From positions 1-64,000 of the forward strand of contig CAAGJI010000041.1 in the NCBI GenBank assembly GCA_900770195.1: DNA of 64,000 bases, given 5' to 3'. Positions 44,408 to 51,761 of the stretch are shown here, one piece after another. The position numbers and the translations under genes are program-made. The stretch comes from Oscillospiraceae bacterium (GTDB taxonomy: Bacteria; Bacillota; Clostridia; Oscillospirales; Ruminococcaceae). A model generated the notes under the pieces. The model had not been told where the DNA came from. It saw nothing but the letters and a program-made list of their open reading frames with translations, and ran no database searches. The number at the start of each line of letters is the position of its first letter. The stretch's first letter is position 1.

Positions 44408-45568
44408 TTACTTTTTAAGTTTATTTATTGAATGAAGTCTGTCAAGTGCTTCATTTAATGTTTCATCTTTCTTTGCATAGTGGAATCTTATATATCTGTT
44501 TTCAGGTTCTCTGAAGAAACTTGAACCCGGAACAGCTCCAACACCAACCTTTTCAGCAAGTTTTTCACAGAAATCAAGGTCGCTGTCATAGCCAAATTCT
44601 GAAATGTCAACAAGAATATAGTATGCACCCTGCGGAATAGTATGAACAAGTCCCACATCGTCAAGACCTTTTATGAATAGATTTCTCATATGAGTGTATT
44701 TATCCTGTAAAGCCTTGTAATATTCATCACCAAAGTTAAGACCTGTTACAGCAGCTTCCTGCAACGGTGCAGCTGCACCAACTGTCAAAAAGTCGTGAAC
44801 TTTTCTGATTGTGTCTGTAATTTCAGGAGGTGCGATGCAATAGCCAAGACGCCAGCCTGTTATAGAATAAGTTTTTGAAAGTGAACTGCATGAAATTGTT
44901 CTCTCTCTCATTCCAGGAAGTGATGCAAAATAAATATGCTTATACGGTTCATAAACTATATGTTCATAAACCTCATCTGTAATTACAAATGTATCATATT
45001 TTTCTGCAAAATCAGCTATTGTTTTAAGTTCTTCAAGTGTGAAAACTTTTCCGCACGGATTTGAAGGATTACAAAGAATAATTGCCTTTGGATTCTGTTT
45101 GAATGCATTTTCAAGAACATCAACATCAAATGAAAATTCAGGCGGTACAAGCGGAACATATATAGGTTCTGCACCTGAAAGAATTGTATCAGCACCGTAA
45201 TTTTCATAGAAAGGTGAGAAAATAATTACCTTTTCACCAGGATTTACAACAGACATCATTGCTGCCATCATTGCTTCTGTGCTTCCGCAAGTAACAACAA
45301 TTTCGCTATTTGGGTCAATATCGAATCCCATAAGTTTTGACTGTTTTCTTGCAACAGCTTCTCTGAAATTCTGTGCCCCCCAGGTTATTGAATACTGATG
45401 AAAATTTTCTTTTGTAACTTCAGCAAGTCTGTCCAGAATTTCCTTTGGCGGATCAAAATCAGGAAATCCCTGTGAAAGATTTACCGCACCGTATTTATTT
45501 GAAATTCTTGTCATTCTTCTTATTACTGAATCTGTGAAACCTGCTGTTCTGTTTGATAAACTTGGCAT
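44408..45568 (-). CDS. Class I aminotransferase (PatA/AspC-like)
   Basis: The 386-residue PLP enzyme has the fold-type I aminotransferase series NKYGAVNLSQGFPDFDPP, CNPSNPCGKVFTLEEL, the PLP-lysine motif SSLSKTYSITGWRLGY and the C-terminal NRYIRFHYAKKDE. The start is ATG 45568 behind AGGAGG; the frame extends upstream into porB without a start signal. It is 17 bp downstream of porB and probably cotranscribed with porCDAB, so it may supply or use the keto acid handled by that enzyme. Substrate (aspartate, alanine or an aromatic amino acid) cannot be fixed from the sequence. Confidence 0.88.
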   Translation of the reverse strand: MPSLSNRTAGFTDSVIRRMTRISNKYGAVNLSQGFPDFDPPKEILDRLAEVTKENFHQYSITWGAQNFREAVARKQSKLMGFDIDPNSEIVVTCGSTEAMMAAMMSVVNPGEKVIIFSPFYENYGADTILSGAEPIYVPLVPPEFSFDVDVLENAFKQNPKAIILCNPSNPCGKVFTLEELKTIADFAEKYDTFVITDEVYEHIVYEPYKHIYFASLPGMRERTISCSSLSKTYSITGWRLGYCIAPPEITDTIRKVHDFLTVGAAAPLQEAAVTGLNFGDEYYKALQDKYTHMRNLFIKGLDDVGLVHTIPQGAYYILVDISEFGYDSDLDFCEKLAEKVGVGAVPGSSFFREPENRYIRFHYAKKDETLNEALDRLHSINKLKK

Positions 45569-45585
45569 TTTACATTTCCTCCTGT

Positions 45586-46473
45586 TTAATTCCACTGACT
45601 GTCTATCATTTTCCACTTTGCATCTCTTGACTTCACTATAATATCAATATCACTTGAATCAAGATGTCTGAATCTTCCCTGTTTTTTAAGGTAATCTTCA
45701 ACAGATGTAAATTCTTTTGGTCTGTGTGTTACTTTAAATTCACCATTTTCATATTCTGCAAGATACCAGAGTCCGCAGTCAACAATTTCTCTTGAAACAT
45801 TAACTGTTTCGCTGACATCAACACCCCAGCCTGTCGGACAAGGTGCAATTACATGAATATATTTTGTGCCTTTTATTTTTGATGCCTTTTCAACTTTATT
45901 AAGAAAATCGCTCATATATCCTACACTTGCTGTTGCTGCATATGGTATCCCATGTGCGGCAACTATTTCAAACATATTTTTCTTCTGATGAAGGTTTCCG
46001 TGTATATTTTTTCCCGCAGGTGTTGTTGTTGTTTTTGCACCAAACGGAGTAAGACCGCTTTTTTGAATACCTGTATTCATATATGCTTCATTATCATAAC
46101 ATATATAGATTATGTTATCATTTCTGTCAATAGCACCTGACAAAGCCTGTATACCTATATCAGCTGTACCGCCATCGCCTGCAAAACCTACTGCTTTAAA
46201 ATCCTCTCTGCCTAATGCACGAAGTCCTGCCTCAACACCTGTCAGCATTGATGCTGTTCCTGCAAATGTTGAAATAATTGCATTATTTGAAAAGCAAAGC
46301 TGAGGAAAGTTGAAACTTACCGCTGACATACATCCTGCCGGCAAAACTGCAACTGCATTCTGTCCAAGAACTTTAAGTGCGTTTCTTACTGCAAGGCTTC
46401 CGCCACAACCTGCACAGGCTTTATGTCCATAGAAATATTCTTCTCTTGAAATATTTTTTGCTGTAATACTCAA
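45586..46473 (-). CDS. porB: Pyruvate:ferredoxin oxidoreductase beta subunit
   Basis: The 295-residue TPP-binding subunit contains GHKACAGCGGSLAVRNALK, AVLPAGCMSAV, the TPP/Mg motif FAGDGGTADIGIQ and APCPTGWGVDVSETVNVSRE. The best start is TTG 46473, preceded by GGGGAGG at 7-bp spacing and giving the usual PorB N-terminus; the in-frame ATG 46506 would overlap porA. It follows porA and precedes the aminotransferase. Confidence 0.92.
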   Translation of the reverse strand: MSITAKNISREEYFYGHKACAGCGGSLAVRNALKVLGQNAVAVLPAGCMSAVSFNFPQLCFSNNAIISTFAGTASMLTGVEAGLRALGREDFKAVGFAGDGGTADIGIQALSGAIDRNDNIIYICYDNEAYMNTGIQKSGLTPFGAKTTTTPAGKNIHGNLHQKKNMFEIVAAHGIPYAATASVGYMSDFLNKVEKASKIKGTKYIHVIAPCPTGWGVDVSETVNVSREIVDCGLWYLAEYENGEFKVTHRPKEFTSVEDYLKKQGRFRHLDSSDIDIIVKSRDAKWKMIDSQWN

Positions 46474-46489
46474 TTTCTTTGCCTCCCCA

Positions 46490-47641
46490 CTAAATGAAAT
46501 TAACAAAATCTATATCTTTATCATCTGATAAAGAAAGATAAATATTTTCAATATCTTTTTCTGAAATATTTTTTCCGCCAAGTCCGCCGACAAAATTATA
46601 GCTTTTAACAAACGCACCGTATTTCAGAAGTGCAGAGTTGACGTTTGAATAAACAGTTCCCTCATTCCCAAATGAAATATCTTTTTCAAGAACTGCAACT
46701 GCTTTTGCATTTTTAACTGCCTTTGCTATTTTTTCGGATGGGAAAGGTCTTAAATATCTTATTCTTAAAACACCTGCTTTAATGCCTTTTTCTCTTAATT
46801 CATCAGCTATTTTTTTGCAAAGCCCTGCAATACTTCCAAGTGTGATTATAATAAAATCAGCATCTTCTGTTTTATATTCTTCAATCGGACCTGTATATTT
46901 TCTTCCGAAAATTTTTGCAAACTTTTCTTCTGCTTCATCAATTGCAGCAAAAGCATTAAGCATCCCTTCGTGTTCTTTTTGCTTAAAAATATAATTATAT
47001 TCAGGACCTGCTGAAAATCCTGCATTCTGCGGATTATCAAGGTCAAGTTTGTTTGTTGTTTCGTAAGGTGGTAAAAATGCATCTGCCTGTTCGTGTGTAG
47101 GAACATCAACCGTTTCATATGTATGAGTTAAAACAAAACCATCAAGATTTGCCATATATGGAGTTAAAACATCAGGTTTTTCAGCTATATAATAACTCAT
47201 CAACGCAAGGTCAAGGCTTTCCTGTGCATTTTCTGCATATGCCTGTATCCAGCCTGAATCAAGCTGTGAAATGCTGTCACGCTGATCGCCGTAAATATTC
47301 CATGGAAGTGCTGTTGAACGGTTTGCGTTCATCATAACAATAGGGTATCTTCCGCCTGATGCGTATGTAAGACATTCCGCCATATAAAGAAGTCCCTGTG
47401 ATGATGTTGCTGTAAATGCCCTTGCACCTACTGAACTTGCACCAATTGCACATGATAACGCTGAATGTTCAGATTCAACGTGAATAAATTCAGATTTAAG
47501 ACTTCCGTCTTCAACCATTTCTGAAAGTCTTTCAACAACTATTGTTTGAGGTGTTATAGGATACGCTGAAATTACATGCGGTTTTGCAAGCCTTATTCCC
47601 TCTGCAAAAGCCTCATTTCCCGAAAGATATTTCTTTGCCAT
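46490..47641 (-). CDS. porA: Pyruvate:ferredoxin oxidoreductase alpha subunit
   Basis: The 383-residue subunit begins LSGNEAFAEGIRLAKPHVIS, then has AYPITPQTIVVERLSE, SEHSALSCAIGAS and MNANRSTALPWNIYGDQRDS, all typical of PorA. With PorB it binds TPP and oxidises pyruvate to acetyl-CoA and CO2, passing electrons to ferredoxin, which can feed the [FeFe]-hydrogenase. The ATG overlaps the porD stop by one base. Related VOR enzymes use branched-chain keto acids, and the asparagine-rich pocket segment fits POR better. Confidence 0.9.
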   Translation of the reverse strand: MAKKYLSGNEAFAEGIRLAKPHVISAYPITPQTIVVERLSEMVEDGSLKSEFIHVESEHSALSCAIGASSVGARAFTATSSQGLLYMAECLTYASGGRYPIVMMNANRSTALPWNIYGDQRDSISQLDSGWIQAYAENAQESLDLALMSYYIAEKPDVLTPYMANLDGFVLTHTYETVDVPTHEQADAFLPPYETTNKLDLDNPQNAGFSAGPEYNYIFKQKEHEGMLNAFAAIDEAEEKFAKIFGRKYTGPIEEYKTEDADFIIITLGSIAGLCKKIADELREKGIKAGVLRIRYLRPFPSEKIAKAVKNAKAVAVLEKDISFGNEGTVYSNVNSALLKYGAFVKSYNFVGGLGGKNISEKDIENIYLSLSDDKDIDFVNFI

Positions 47642-47931
47642 TACTTTTCCTCCTCAAGACTTATTGCATCAAGTTTGCACATTTTTACACATATTCCGCA
47701 ACCTTTGCAGAAATTATAATCAATATCCATTTTTCCGTCTTTTTCAGAAATGACCCCGTCAGGACAGTAAAAATAACACTGCATACAGCCGACACATTTA
47801 TCATTATTTATAACAGGACGCTTATTTCTCCATTCGCCATTTGTGCTTACAAGATAACCTGCTTCATAGGTACAGCCTTCAGGTATTTCATTTGCACCAA
47901 AAACTTTTTTATCTCTTATATATGGTTTCAT
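47641..47931 (-). CDS. porD: Pyruvate:ferredoxin oxidoreductase delta subunit (2x[4Fe-4S])
   Basis: The 96-residue ferredoxin-like subunit carries two classical motifs, CVGCMQCYFYCP and CKGCGICVKMCK, for two [4Fe-4S] clusters, with an N-terminal GAYLVSTNGEWR-like region typical of PorD. It overlaps the porC end by 4 bp and touches porA. Confidence 0.94.
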   Translation of the reverse strand: MKPYIRDKKVFGANEIPEGCTYEAGYLVSTNGEWRNKRPVINNDKCVGCMQCYFYCPDGVISEKDGKMDIDYNFCKGCGICVKMCKLDAISLEEEK

Positions 47932-48431
47932 TGTGCTGCCTCCTGTACCGCATTTTTATTTTTTTCTCTTATTCTTTCAGGCATATATTTTTCTATTGCC
48001 GTTTTAAGTTCATCAACTGAAACAAGGTCACAAAATTTTGTGAGATACCCTGCCATAACCGTATTTACAACAGGAAGTCTTAATTTCTGTGCAAGTGCCG
48101 AACCATCAAATGAAATTGCATTTTCATATTCCGATGATGAATTTATAATCAAAGTTCCGTTTTCTTTAAGGTGTTCTCTTATTGAATCATTATACAAAGT
48201 TTCATCGAGTATAACAACATAGTCAGCTTTTTCAGTCTGACTTCTGTCTGAAACTCTTTTGCTGTCAAGTTTTGTAAATGCACGAACAGGTGCACCTCTT
48301 CTTTCAGGTCCGAATGACGGGAAAGACAGTGAATATGCATTATCGCCATTTTCAATATAGGCAGCACCGAACAGTTTTGCTGCTGTAAAAGCACCCTGTC
48401 CACCTCTGCCGATCCAGATTATTTCTTTCAT
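47928..48431 (-). CDS. porC: Pyruvate:ferredoxin oxidoreductase gamma subunit
   Basis: The roughly 167-residue subunit starts MKEIIWIGRGGQGAFTAAKL, the gamma-domain signature, and has FGPERRGAPVRAFTKL and RLPVVNTVMAGYLTKF. It is the first gene of the porCDAB-aminotransferase unit. ATG 48431 sits about 10 bp from GGTGG; ATG 48440 overlaps that site and is less likely. A strong promoter and overlapping dyads lie directly upstream. Confidence 0.92.
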   Translation of the reverse strand: MKEIIWIGRGGQGAFTAAKLFGAAYIENGDNAYSLSFPSFGPERRGAPVRAFTKLDSKRVSDRSQTEKADYVVILDETLYNDSIREHLKENGTLIINSSSEYENAISFDGSALAQKLRLPVVNTVMAGYLTKFCDLVSVDELKTAIEKYMPERIREKNKNAVQEAAQ

Positions 48432-48466
48432 ATTTATCATACCACCATTACATTATTGTAAATTAA

Positions 48467-48496
48467 ATTATACCCCAAATTCCTACATTTGTCCAA
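48467..48496 (-). promoter_or_regulatory. Promoter of the porCDAB operon
   Basis: On the minus strand TTGGAC (48496-48491) and TATAAT (48472-48467) are separated by 18 bp. Confidence 0.65.
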
Positions 48497-48503
48497 TATC
48501 ATA

Positions 48504-48536
48504 TATCTATTGTATGTTATAGATACAGACTATAAC
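48504..48536 (-). promoter_or_regulatory. Overlapping dyads, candidate LysR-family binding site
   Basis: TATCTAT-N8-ATAGATA (48504-48525) and GTTATAG-N7-CTATAAC (48516-48536) overlap and end 8 bp upstream of the porC -35. The T-N11-A-like symmetry and position fit the recognition and activation sites of a LysR-type activator, and such a gene lies directly upstream. Confidence 0.6.
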
Positions 48537-48565
48537 GCACTGTATTTTAATTTAATGAATCTATA

Positions 48566-49501
48566 TCATTCTGAACTTTTTGTAAGATTTGAAAGATACT
48601 CTTTTATACTTTCAATATATCTCTGTCCTGTATTGCTGAGAATCATATTTTTTCTTATTACATAGCCAATTTCCATATTTCCGCCTGCTTCTGACTCACT
48701 TACATCAAGCGGTATCGCTATGTAATCTGTTCCGTTAAGTTCTTCGCAAATTATTCCCGAACAGAGCGTAAAACCGTTTAATCCCACCATAAGATTAAGC
48801 ATTGTCGCTCTGTCATTTGCCTTGATTGTTTTCTTGTAATTATTCGTGCTTAAAATTTCTTCCGAAAGATAAAATGAATTTGTATTTCCCTGTTCAAATG
48901 AAAGACAAGGGTATTCATCAAGTTCTTCAAGAGTAATTATTTTATTATTTGCAAGGGGATGATTTTTCCATATGTAAACATAAGCTTTGCATTCTATTAT
49001 ATGGTGAAACTCAAGTTCATTTGATTTTAAAAGCTTCATCATTGATTTTCTGTTGAAATCATTAAGATAAAGTATGCCTATTTCACTTCTCATAGTGTTG
49101 ACATCTTCAATTACTTCTCTTGTTTTTGTTTCTCTTATGGCAAATTCAAATTCATTAAGGTCAAAGTCTTTTACCATTTCAACGAAAGCTTTTACCGCAA
49201 AAGAATAATGCTGTGTTGAAACACCGAATTTTTTCTTTAAATTTCCGCCTTCTCCATATTTTTCTTTTATTATGTCATACTGATTATAAAGCTGTCTTGC
49301 ATAAAGAAGGAATTCTGTGCCATCATTTGTTAAAGTAACTCCCCTGCCGCTTCTGTTGAAAATTGTTATTCCAAGTTCTTTTTCAAGTTCTTTCACTGCA
49401 ACAGTAAGTGATGGCTGACTTATGTAAAGTTCTTCCGCTGCTTTATTAAATGAATTTGTTTCAGATATTTTTATAACATAATTAAGCTGCTGTAAAGTCA
49501 A
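48566..49501 (-). CDS. LysR-family transcriptional regulator
   Basis: The 311-residue protein has the LysR helix-turn-helix at residues about 1-60 (TLQQLNYVIKISETNSFNKA, then ELYISQPSLTVAVKELEKEL) and a substrate-binding domain like CysB/CynR. The start is TTG 49501, behind AGGAG at 9 bp. A longer reading frame runs back into the tRNA terminator and lacks a ribosome binding site. It lies upstream of porCDAB in the same direction, with overlapping dyads in between, so it probably controls that operon. The effector is unknown. Confidence 0.88.
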   Translation of the reverse strand: MTLQQLNYVIKISETNSFNKAAEELYISQPSLTVAVKELEKELGITIFNRSGRGVTLTNDGTEFLLYARQLYNQYDIIKEKYGEGGNLKKKFGVSTQHYSFAVKAFVEMVKDFDLNEFEFAIRETKTREVIEDVNTMRSEIGILYLNDFNRKSMMKLLKSNELEFHHIIECKAYVYIWKNHPLANNKIITLEELDEYPCLSFEQGNTNSFYLSEEILSTNNYKKTIKANDRATMLNLMVGLNGFTLCSGIICEELNGTDYIAIPLDVSESEAGGNMEIGYVIRKNMILSNTGQRYIESIKEYLSNLTKSSE

Positions 49502-49530
49502 TTCTTTCCATCTCCTATTTTTATGTAATA

Positions 49531-49560
49531 AAAAATGCTCTGATACAAAATCAGAGCATT
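49531..49560 (-). terminator. Terminator of the tRNA-Gln pair
   Basis: ATGCTCTGA and TCAGAGCAT form a 9-bp stem (49535-49559), followed on the minus strand by TTTTTTATTA. It lies between the tRNAs and the LysR gene. Confidence 0.85.
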
Positions 49561-49566
49561 TCACTT

Positions 49567-49642
49567 TGGTTGGGGTGGAAGGATTCGAACCCTCGGAATG
49601 GAAGAGTCAGAGTCTTCTGCCTTACCACTTGGCGACACCCCA
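49567..49642 (-). tRNA. tRNA-Gln (anticodon CUG), second copy
   Basis: On the minus strand the gene begins TGGGGTG and ends CACCCCA-A-CCA with an encoded CCA. The anticodon stem GAAGA/TCTTC encloses loop CTCTGAC, giving anticodon CUG. The T-arm GAGGG-TTCGAAT-CCTTC and the D-arm GCC/GGC fold normally. The full 76 bases include the CCA. Confidence 0.95.
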
Positions 49643-49693
49643 ATCTGTTTGTTAAAGCTAAAATGCCCTGACCGAAATCAAAACATTTTAATT

Positions 49694-49769
49694 TGGTTGG
49701 GGTGGAAGGATTCGAACCCTCGGAATGGAAGAGTCAGAGTCTTCTGCCTTACCACTTGGCGACACCCCA
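49694..49769 (-). tRNA. tRNA-Gln (anticodon CUG), first copy
   Basis: Identical in sequence to the copy at 49567-49642, and 127 bp away from it. It is the promoter-proximal copy. The spacer between the two holds a decayed version of the terminator that follows the second copy. Confidence 0.95.
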
Positions 49770-49821
49770 GCCTGTAAACGCACACAAACCGCATTTCCGT
49801 TTGTTGCACTCAACGCATTAT

Positions 49822-49850
49822 ATTATACCACAAGATTTTTTGAATGTCAA
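49822..49850 (-). promoter_or_regulatory. Promoter of the tRNA-Gln pair
   Basis: On the minus strand TTGACA (49850-49845) and TATAAT (49827-49822) with a 17-bp spacer match the consensus. Confidence 0.85.
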
Positions 49851-49960
49851 GTGATTTTTTTCAGTTTGTGCAATATATATATATTCAACAGTTTTATTTG
49901 TATTAATATTACAAATCAATTGAAAAAGCTTTCTTTTTTCAGGAATTAATCGTTTTTTTC

Positions 49961-49989
49961 TTGACATAAAAAGTGATATATGGTAAAAT
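49961..49989 (+). promoter_or_regulatory. Promoter of the HD-domain gene
   Basis: TTGACA (49961-49966) and TAAAAT (49984-49989) are separated by 17 bp. The remainder of the 300-bp gap 49770-50069 holds the divergent tRNA promoter and nothing else I can see. Confidence 0.75.
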
Positions 49990-50069
49990 TATATGTGGAT
50001 TATATAGTATTTACTAAATTGGCATAAGTTAAAGATATTGGCATTTAGACAATAAGTCAGGAGAACTTT

Positions 50070-50552
50070 ATGTTATACAAAAAATTTGCAGACGATATAA
50101 AAGACCTTTTAAACAACGAAAGAGTCAAAAGTATGGCGGCGTTTACTCAACATTCAGATGTGTCATGTTTAAAACATTGCCTGCACGTTGCTATAATGAG
50201 TTACATTATATGCAAAAAATTAAAATTTAATGAAAGCAGCTGTCGTAATGTTGCAAGAGGTGCATTGCTTCACGATATGTTCCTTTACGACTGGCACGAC
50301 AAAAATCACGGTGAATTGCATGGTTTCAGACACCCTGCAATTGCACTTAAAAAAGCGGAAAAATATGTTGATGACTTAACAGATTGTCAAAAGGATATTA
50401 TTCTTAATCATATGTGGCCGCTTACAATATACCGCATACCTCACCGCAAGGAAACTTATGTGGTTGTTTTAACAGATAAAATCTGTACAATTCTTGAAGT
50501 TTTCAAAATGAAGAAAATTAAACTATTCAGACAGGCTGAAAAACTTCTGTAA
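50070..50552 (+). CDS. HD-domain phosphohydrolase-like protein
   Basis: The 160-residue soluble protein has the HD-superfamily metal ligands in order: the first His in LKHCLHVA, the HD pair in GALLHDMFLYDW, a His pair in HGFRHP and a C-terminal Asp in VVVLTDKICT. HD proteins hydrolyse phosphate esters such as nucleotides. The closest group appears to be small HD proteins of Firmicutes of unknown substrate. It is followed 19 bp later by a CmpB-like membrane protein gene and shares its transcript. AGGAG lies before ATG 50070. Confidence 0.82.
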   Translation: MLYKKFADDIKDLLNNERVKSMAAFTQHSDVSCLKHCLHVAIMSYIICKKLKFNESSCRNVARGALLHDMFLYDWHDKNHGELHGFRHPAIALKKAEKYVDDLTDCQKDIILNHMWPLTIYRIPHRKETYVVVLTDKICTILEVFKMKKIKLFRQAEKLL

Positions 50553-50571
50553 TTTTGTCTATAGGTGGAAA

Positions 50572-51309
50572 ATGGTTACTTATTTTTTTATATGGTTTAT
50601 GCTTTACAGTTTTGTAGGCTGGCTGTATGAATCAACCTTATACACACTTATGACAGGTGAACCGACTAATTCAGGTTTTTTAAATGGTCCTTTCTGCCCT
50701 ATTTACGGATTTGGTTCTGTTATGGGTATATTGATATTCTACGGAAAATCAGAATCCATAATTCAGATTTTTGCAATTTCGTTTATAGTTGAAGGAACTT
50801 TTGAGTTTGTAATAGGCACAATACTTGAAGTTGTATTCCACAAAAAATGGTGGGACTATTCTGAACTTTCTTTTAATATAAAAGGAAGAGTCTGCCTTTT
50901 AAGCTGTACAGTTTTTGGTTTGCTTGTTATTCTCCTTGTTAAGGTTATTCATCCTTTTGTAGAATTTATTTCTTGTGCACTGCCTGAAAGATTTATATCA
51001 GGTATTGCTCTTGTACTTCTTTATGTACTTGTCAGAGATATTATTTTCACAATTGCTGCAATGTCAGATACAAATGATTCTTTTAAAAAATATCATAATG
51101 TCTGCCGAAGAATAAAAGCAAGTGATGAAAGGCTGAAAAATTTCATCTACAAAACGCTTTCAACCTCAAAAACTCTAAGCAATTTAATGGAACAGAGCAA
51201 AAAATTCACAGCAAAAATGAATAAAAAAGAAGTTTCACGTGATTATGTTAAGCTTCACAAGATAGATTTTTCAGATTTAAAAGAAAGATTTATTGATTAC
51301 TTTAAATAA
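50572..51309 (+). CDS. CmpB-like putative ABC transporter permease
   Basis: The 245-residue membrane protein matches the ABC_trans_CmpB family (PF06541): it begins with WFMLYSFVGWLYESTLY, then FLNGPFCPIYGFGSV and WWDYSELSFNIKGRVCL. About five membrane helices are followed by a charged C-terminal cytoplasmic tail of roughly 75 residues. The family name is historical and transport has not, to my knowledge, been shown. AGGTGG precedes ATG 50572. Confidence 0.8.
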   Translation: MVTYFFIWFMLYSFVGWLYESTLYTLMTGEPTNSGFLNGPFCPIYGFGSVMGILIFYGKSESIIQIFAISFIVEGTFEFVIGTILEVVFHKKWWDYSELSFNIKGRVCLLSCTVFGLLVILLVKVIHPFVEFISCALPERFISGIALVLLYVLVRDIIFTIAAMSDTNDSFKKYHNVCRRIKASDERLKNFIYKTLSTSKTLSNLMEQSKKFTAKMNKKEVSRDYVKLHKIDFSDLKERFIDYFK

Positions 51310-51320
51310 TAAAGTTCAGG

Positions 51321-51352
51321 CTGCATCTTAAAATATGATGCAGTCTTTTTTT
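51321..51352 (+). terminator. Terminator after the CmpB-like gene
   Basis: CTGCATC (51321-51327) pairs with GATGCAG (51337-51343), followed by TCTTTTTTT. Confidence 0.85.
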
Positions 51353-51362
51353 AAAAATATAC

Positions 51363-51391
51363 TTGACATTTTTAGAGCAAAATAGTATAAT
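51363..51391 (+). promoter_or_regulatory. Promoter of the small membrane protein-P1B ATPase pair
   Basis: TTGACA (51363-51368) and TATAAT (51386-51391) with 17-bp spacing match the consensus. Confidence 0.8.
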
Positions 51392-51400
51392 ATAAACTAA

Positions 51401-51412
51401 GTTAGAGATAAC
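51401..51412 (+). promoter_or_regulatory. Dyad GTTA-N4-TAAC at the ATPase operon start site
   Basis: GTTAGAGATAAC is centred 15.5 bp after the -10 end, exactly as in the dyad before the HMA gene (6258) and enolase (54050). Its half-sites sit 2 bp closer, so it is a related but weaker match. Confidence 0.4.
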
Positions 51413-51468
51413 AGTATAAATTTACTGTTTTGAACCTGATTTTAAATTAAATTTGGAGGTAGATTGAT

Positions 51469-51732
51469 ATGTTAAAATGTTTTAAAAATGAAAAATTATG
51501 GTGTGCAATTGGCGGTGCTGCTGCACTTGTTGTCGGTAAAAAAATCCTTACTGCCAAGAAAACAAGAGAAATTGCTGTAAGCGGACTTGCAAAGGGAATG
51601 AAATTCCAGAATGATGCAAAGGCAAAGTTCCAGAGTATGAAAGATGAAGCTTCAGACATCTGCTATGATGCAAAAACAGAAGCAGGTCTTAATGATGATG
51701 TAACAGTTGAAGAAGAAACAACTGAAGAATAA
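51469..51732 (+). CDS. Small membrane protein paired with a P1B ATPase (PacL/DUF6110-like)
   Basis: The 87-residue protein has one short hydrophobic segment (about 11-27, WCAIGGAAALVVGKKIL), then a helical stretch TREIAVSGLAKGMKFQNDAK and DEASDICYDAKTEAG, ending in an acidic tail EEETTEE. In layout it resembles DUF6110 proteins and mycobacterial PacL1 (DUF1490), membrane-anchored metal chaperones encoded just before the ATPase CtpC. Here too the ATPase gene follows after 29 bp. The His/Asp metal motif of PacL1 is replaced by glutamates. The chaperone role is an inference from architecture and position. GGAGG precedes the ATG. Confidence 0.72.
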   Translation: MLKCFKNEKLWCAIGGAAALVVGKKILTAKKTREIAVSGLAKGMKFQNDAKAKFQSMKDEASDICYDAKTEAGLNDDVTVEEETTEE

Positions 51733-51761
51733 TTTATTCTTAGAAAATGAAGTGATATAAT

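Noticed and set aside
49502..49564. Longer N-terminus for the LysR regulator
   Set aside because: It would overlap the terminator hairpin of the tRNA pair, lacks a ribosome binding site and adds residues not typical of LysR proteins. TTG 49501 with AGGAG fits better.
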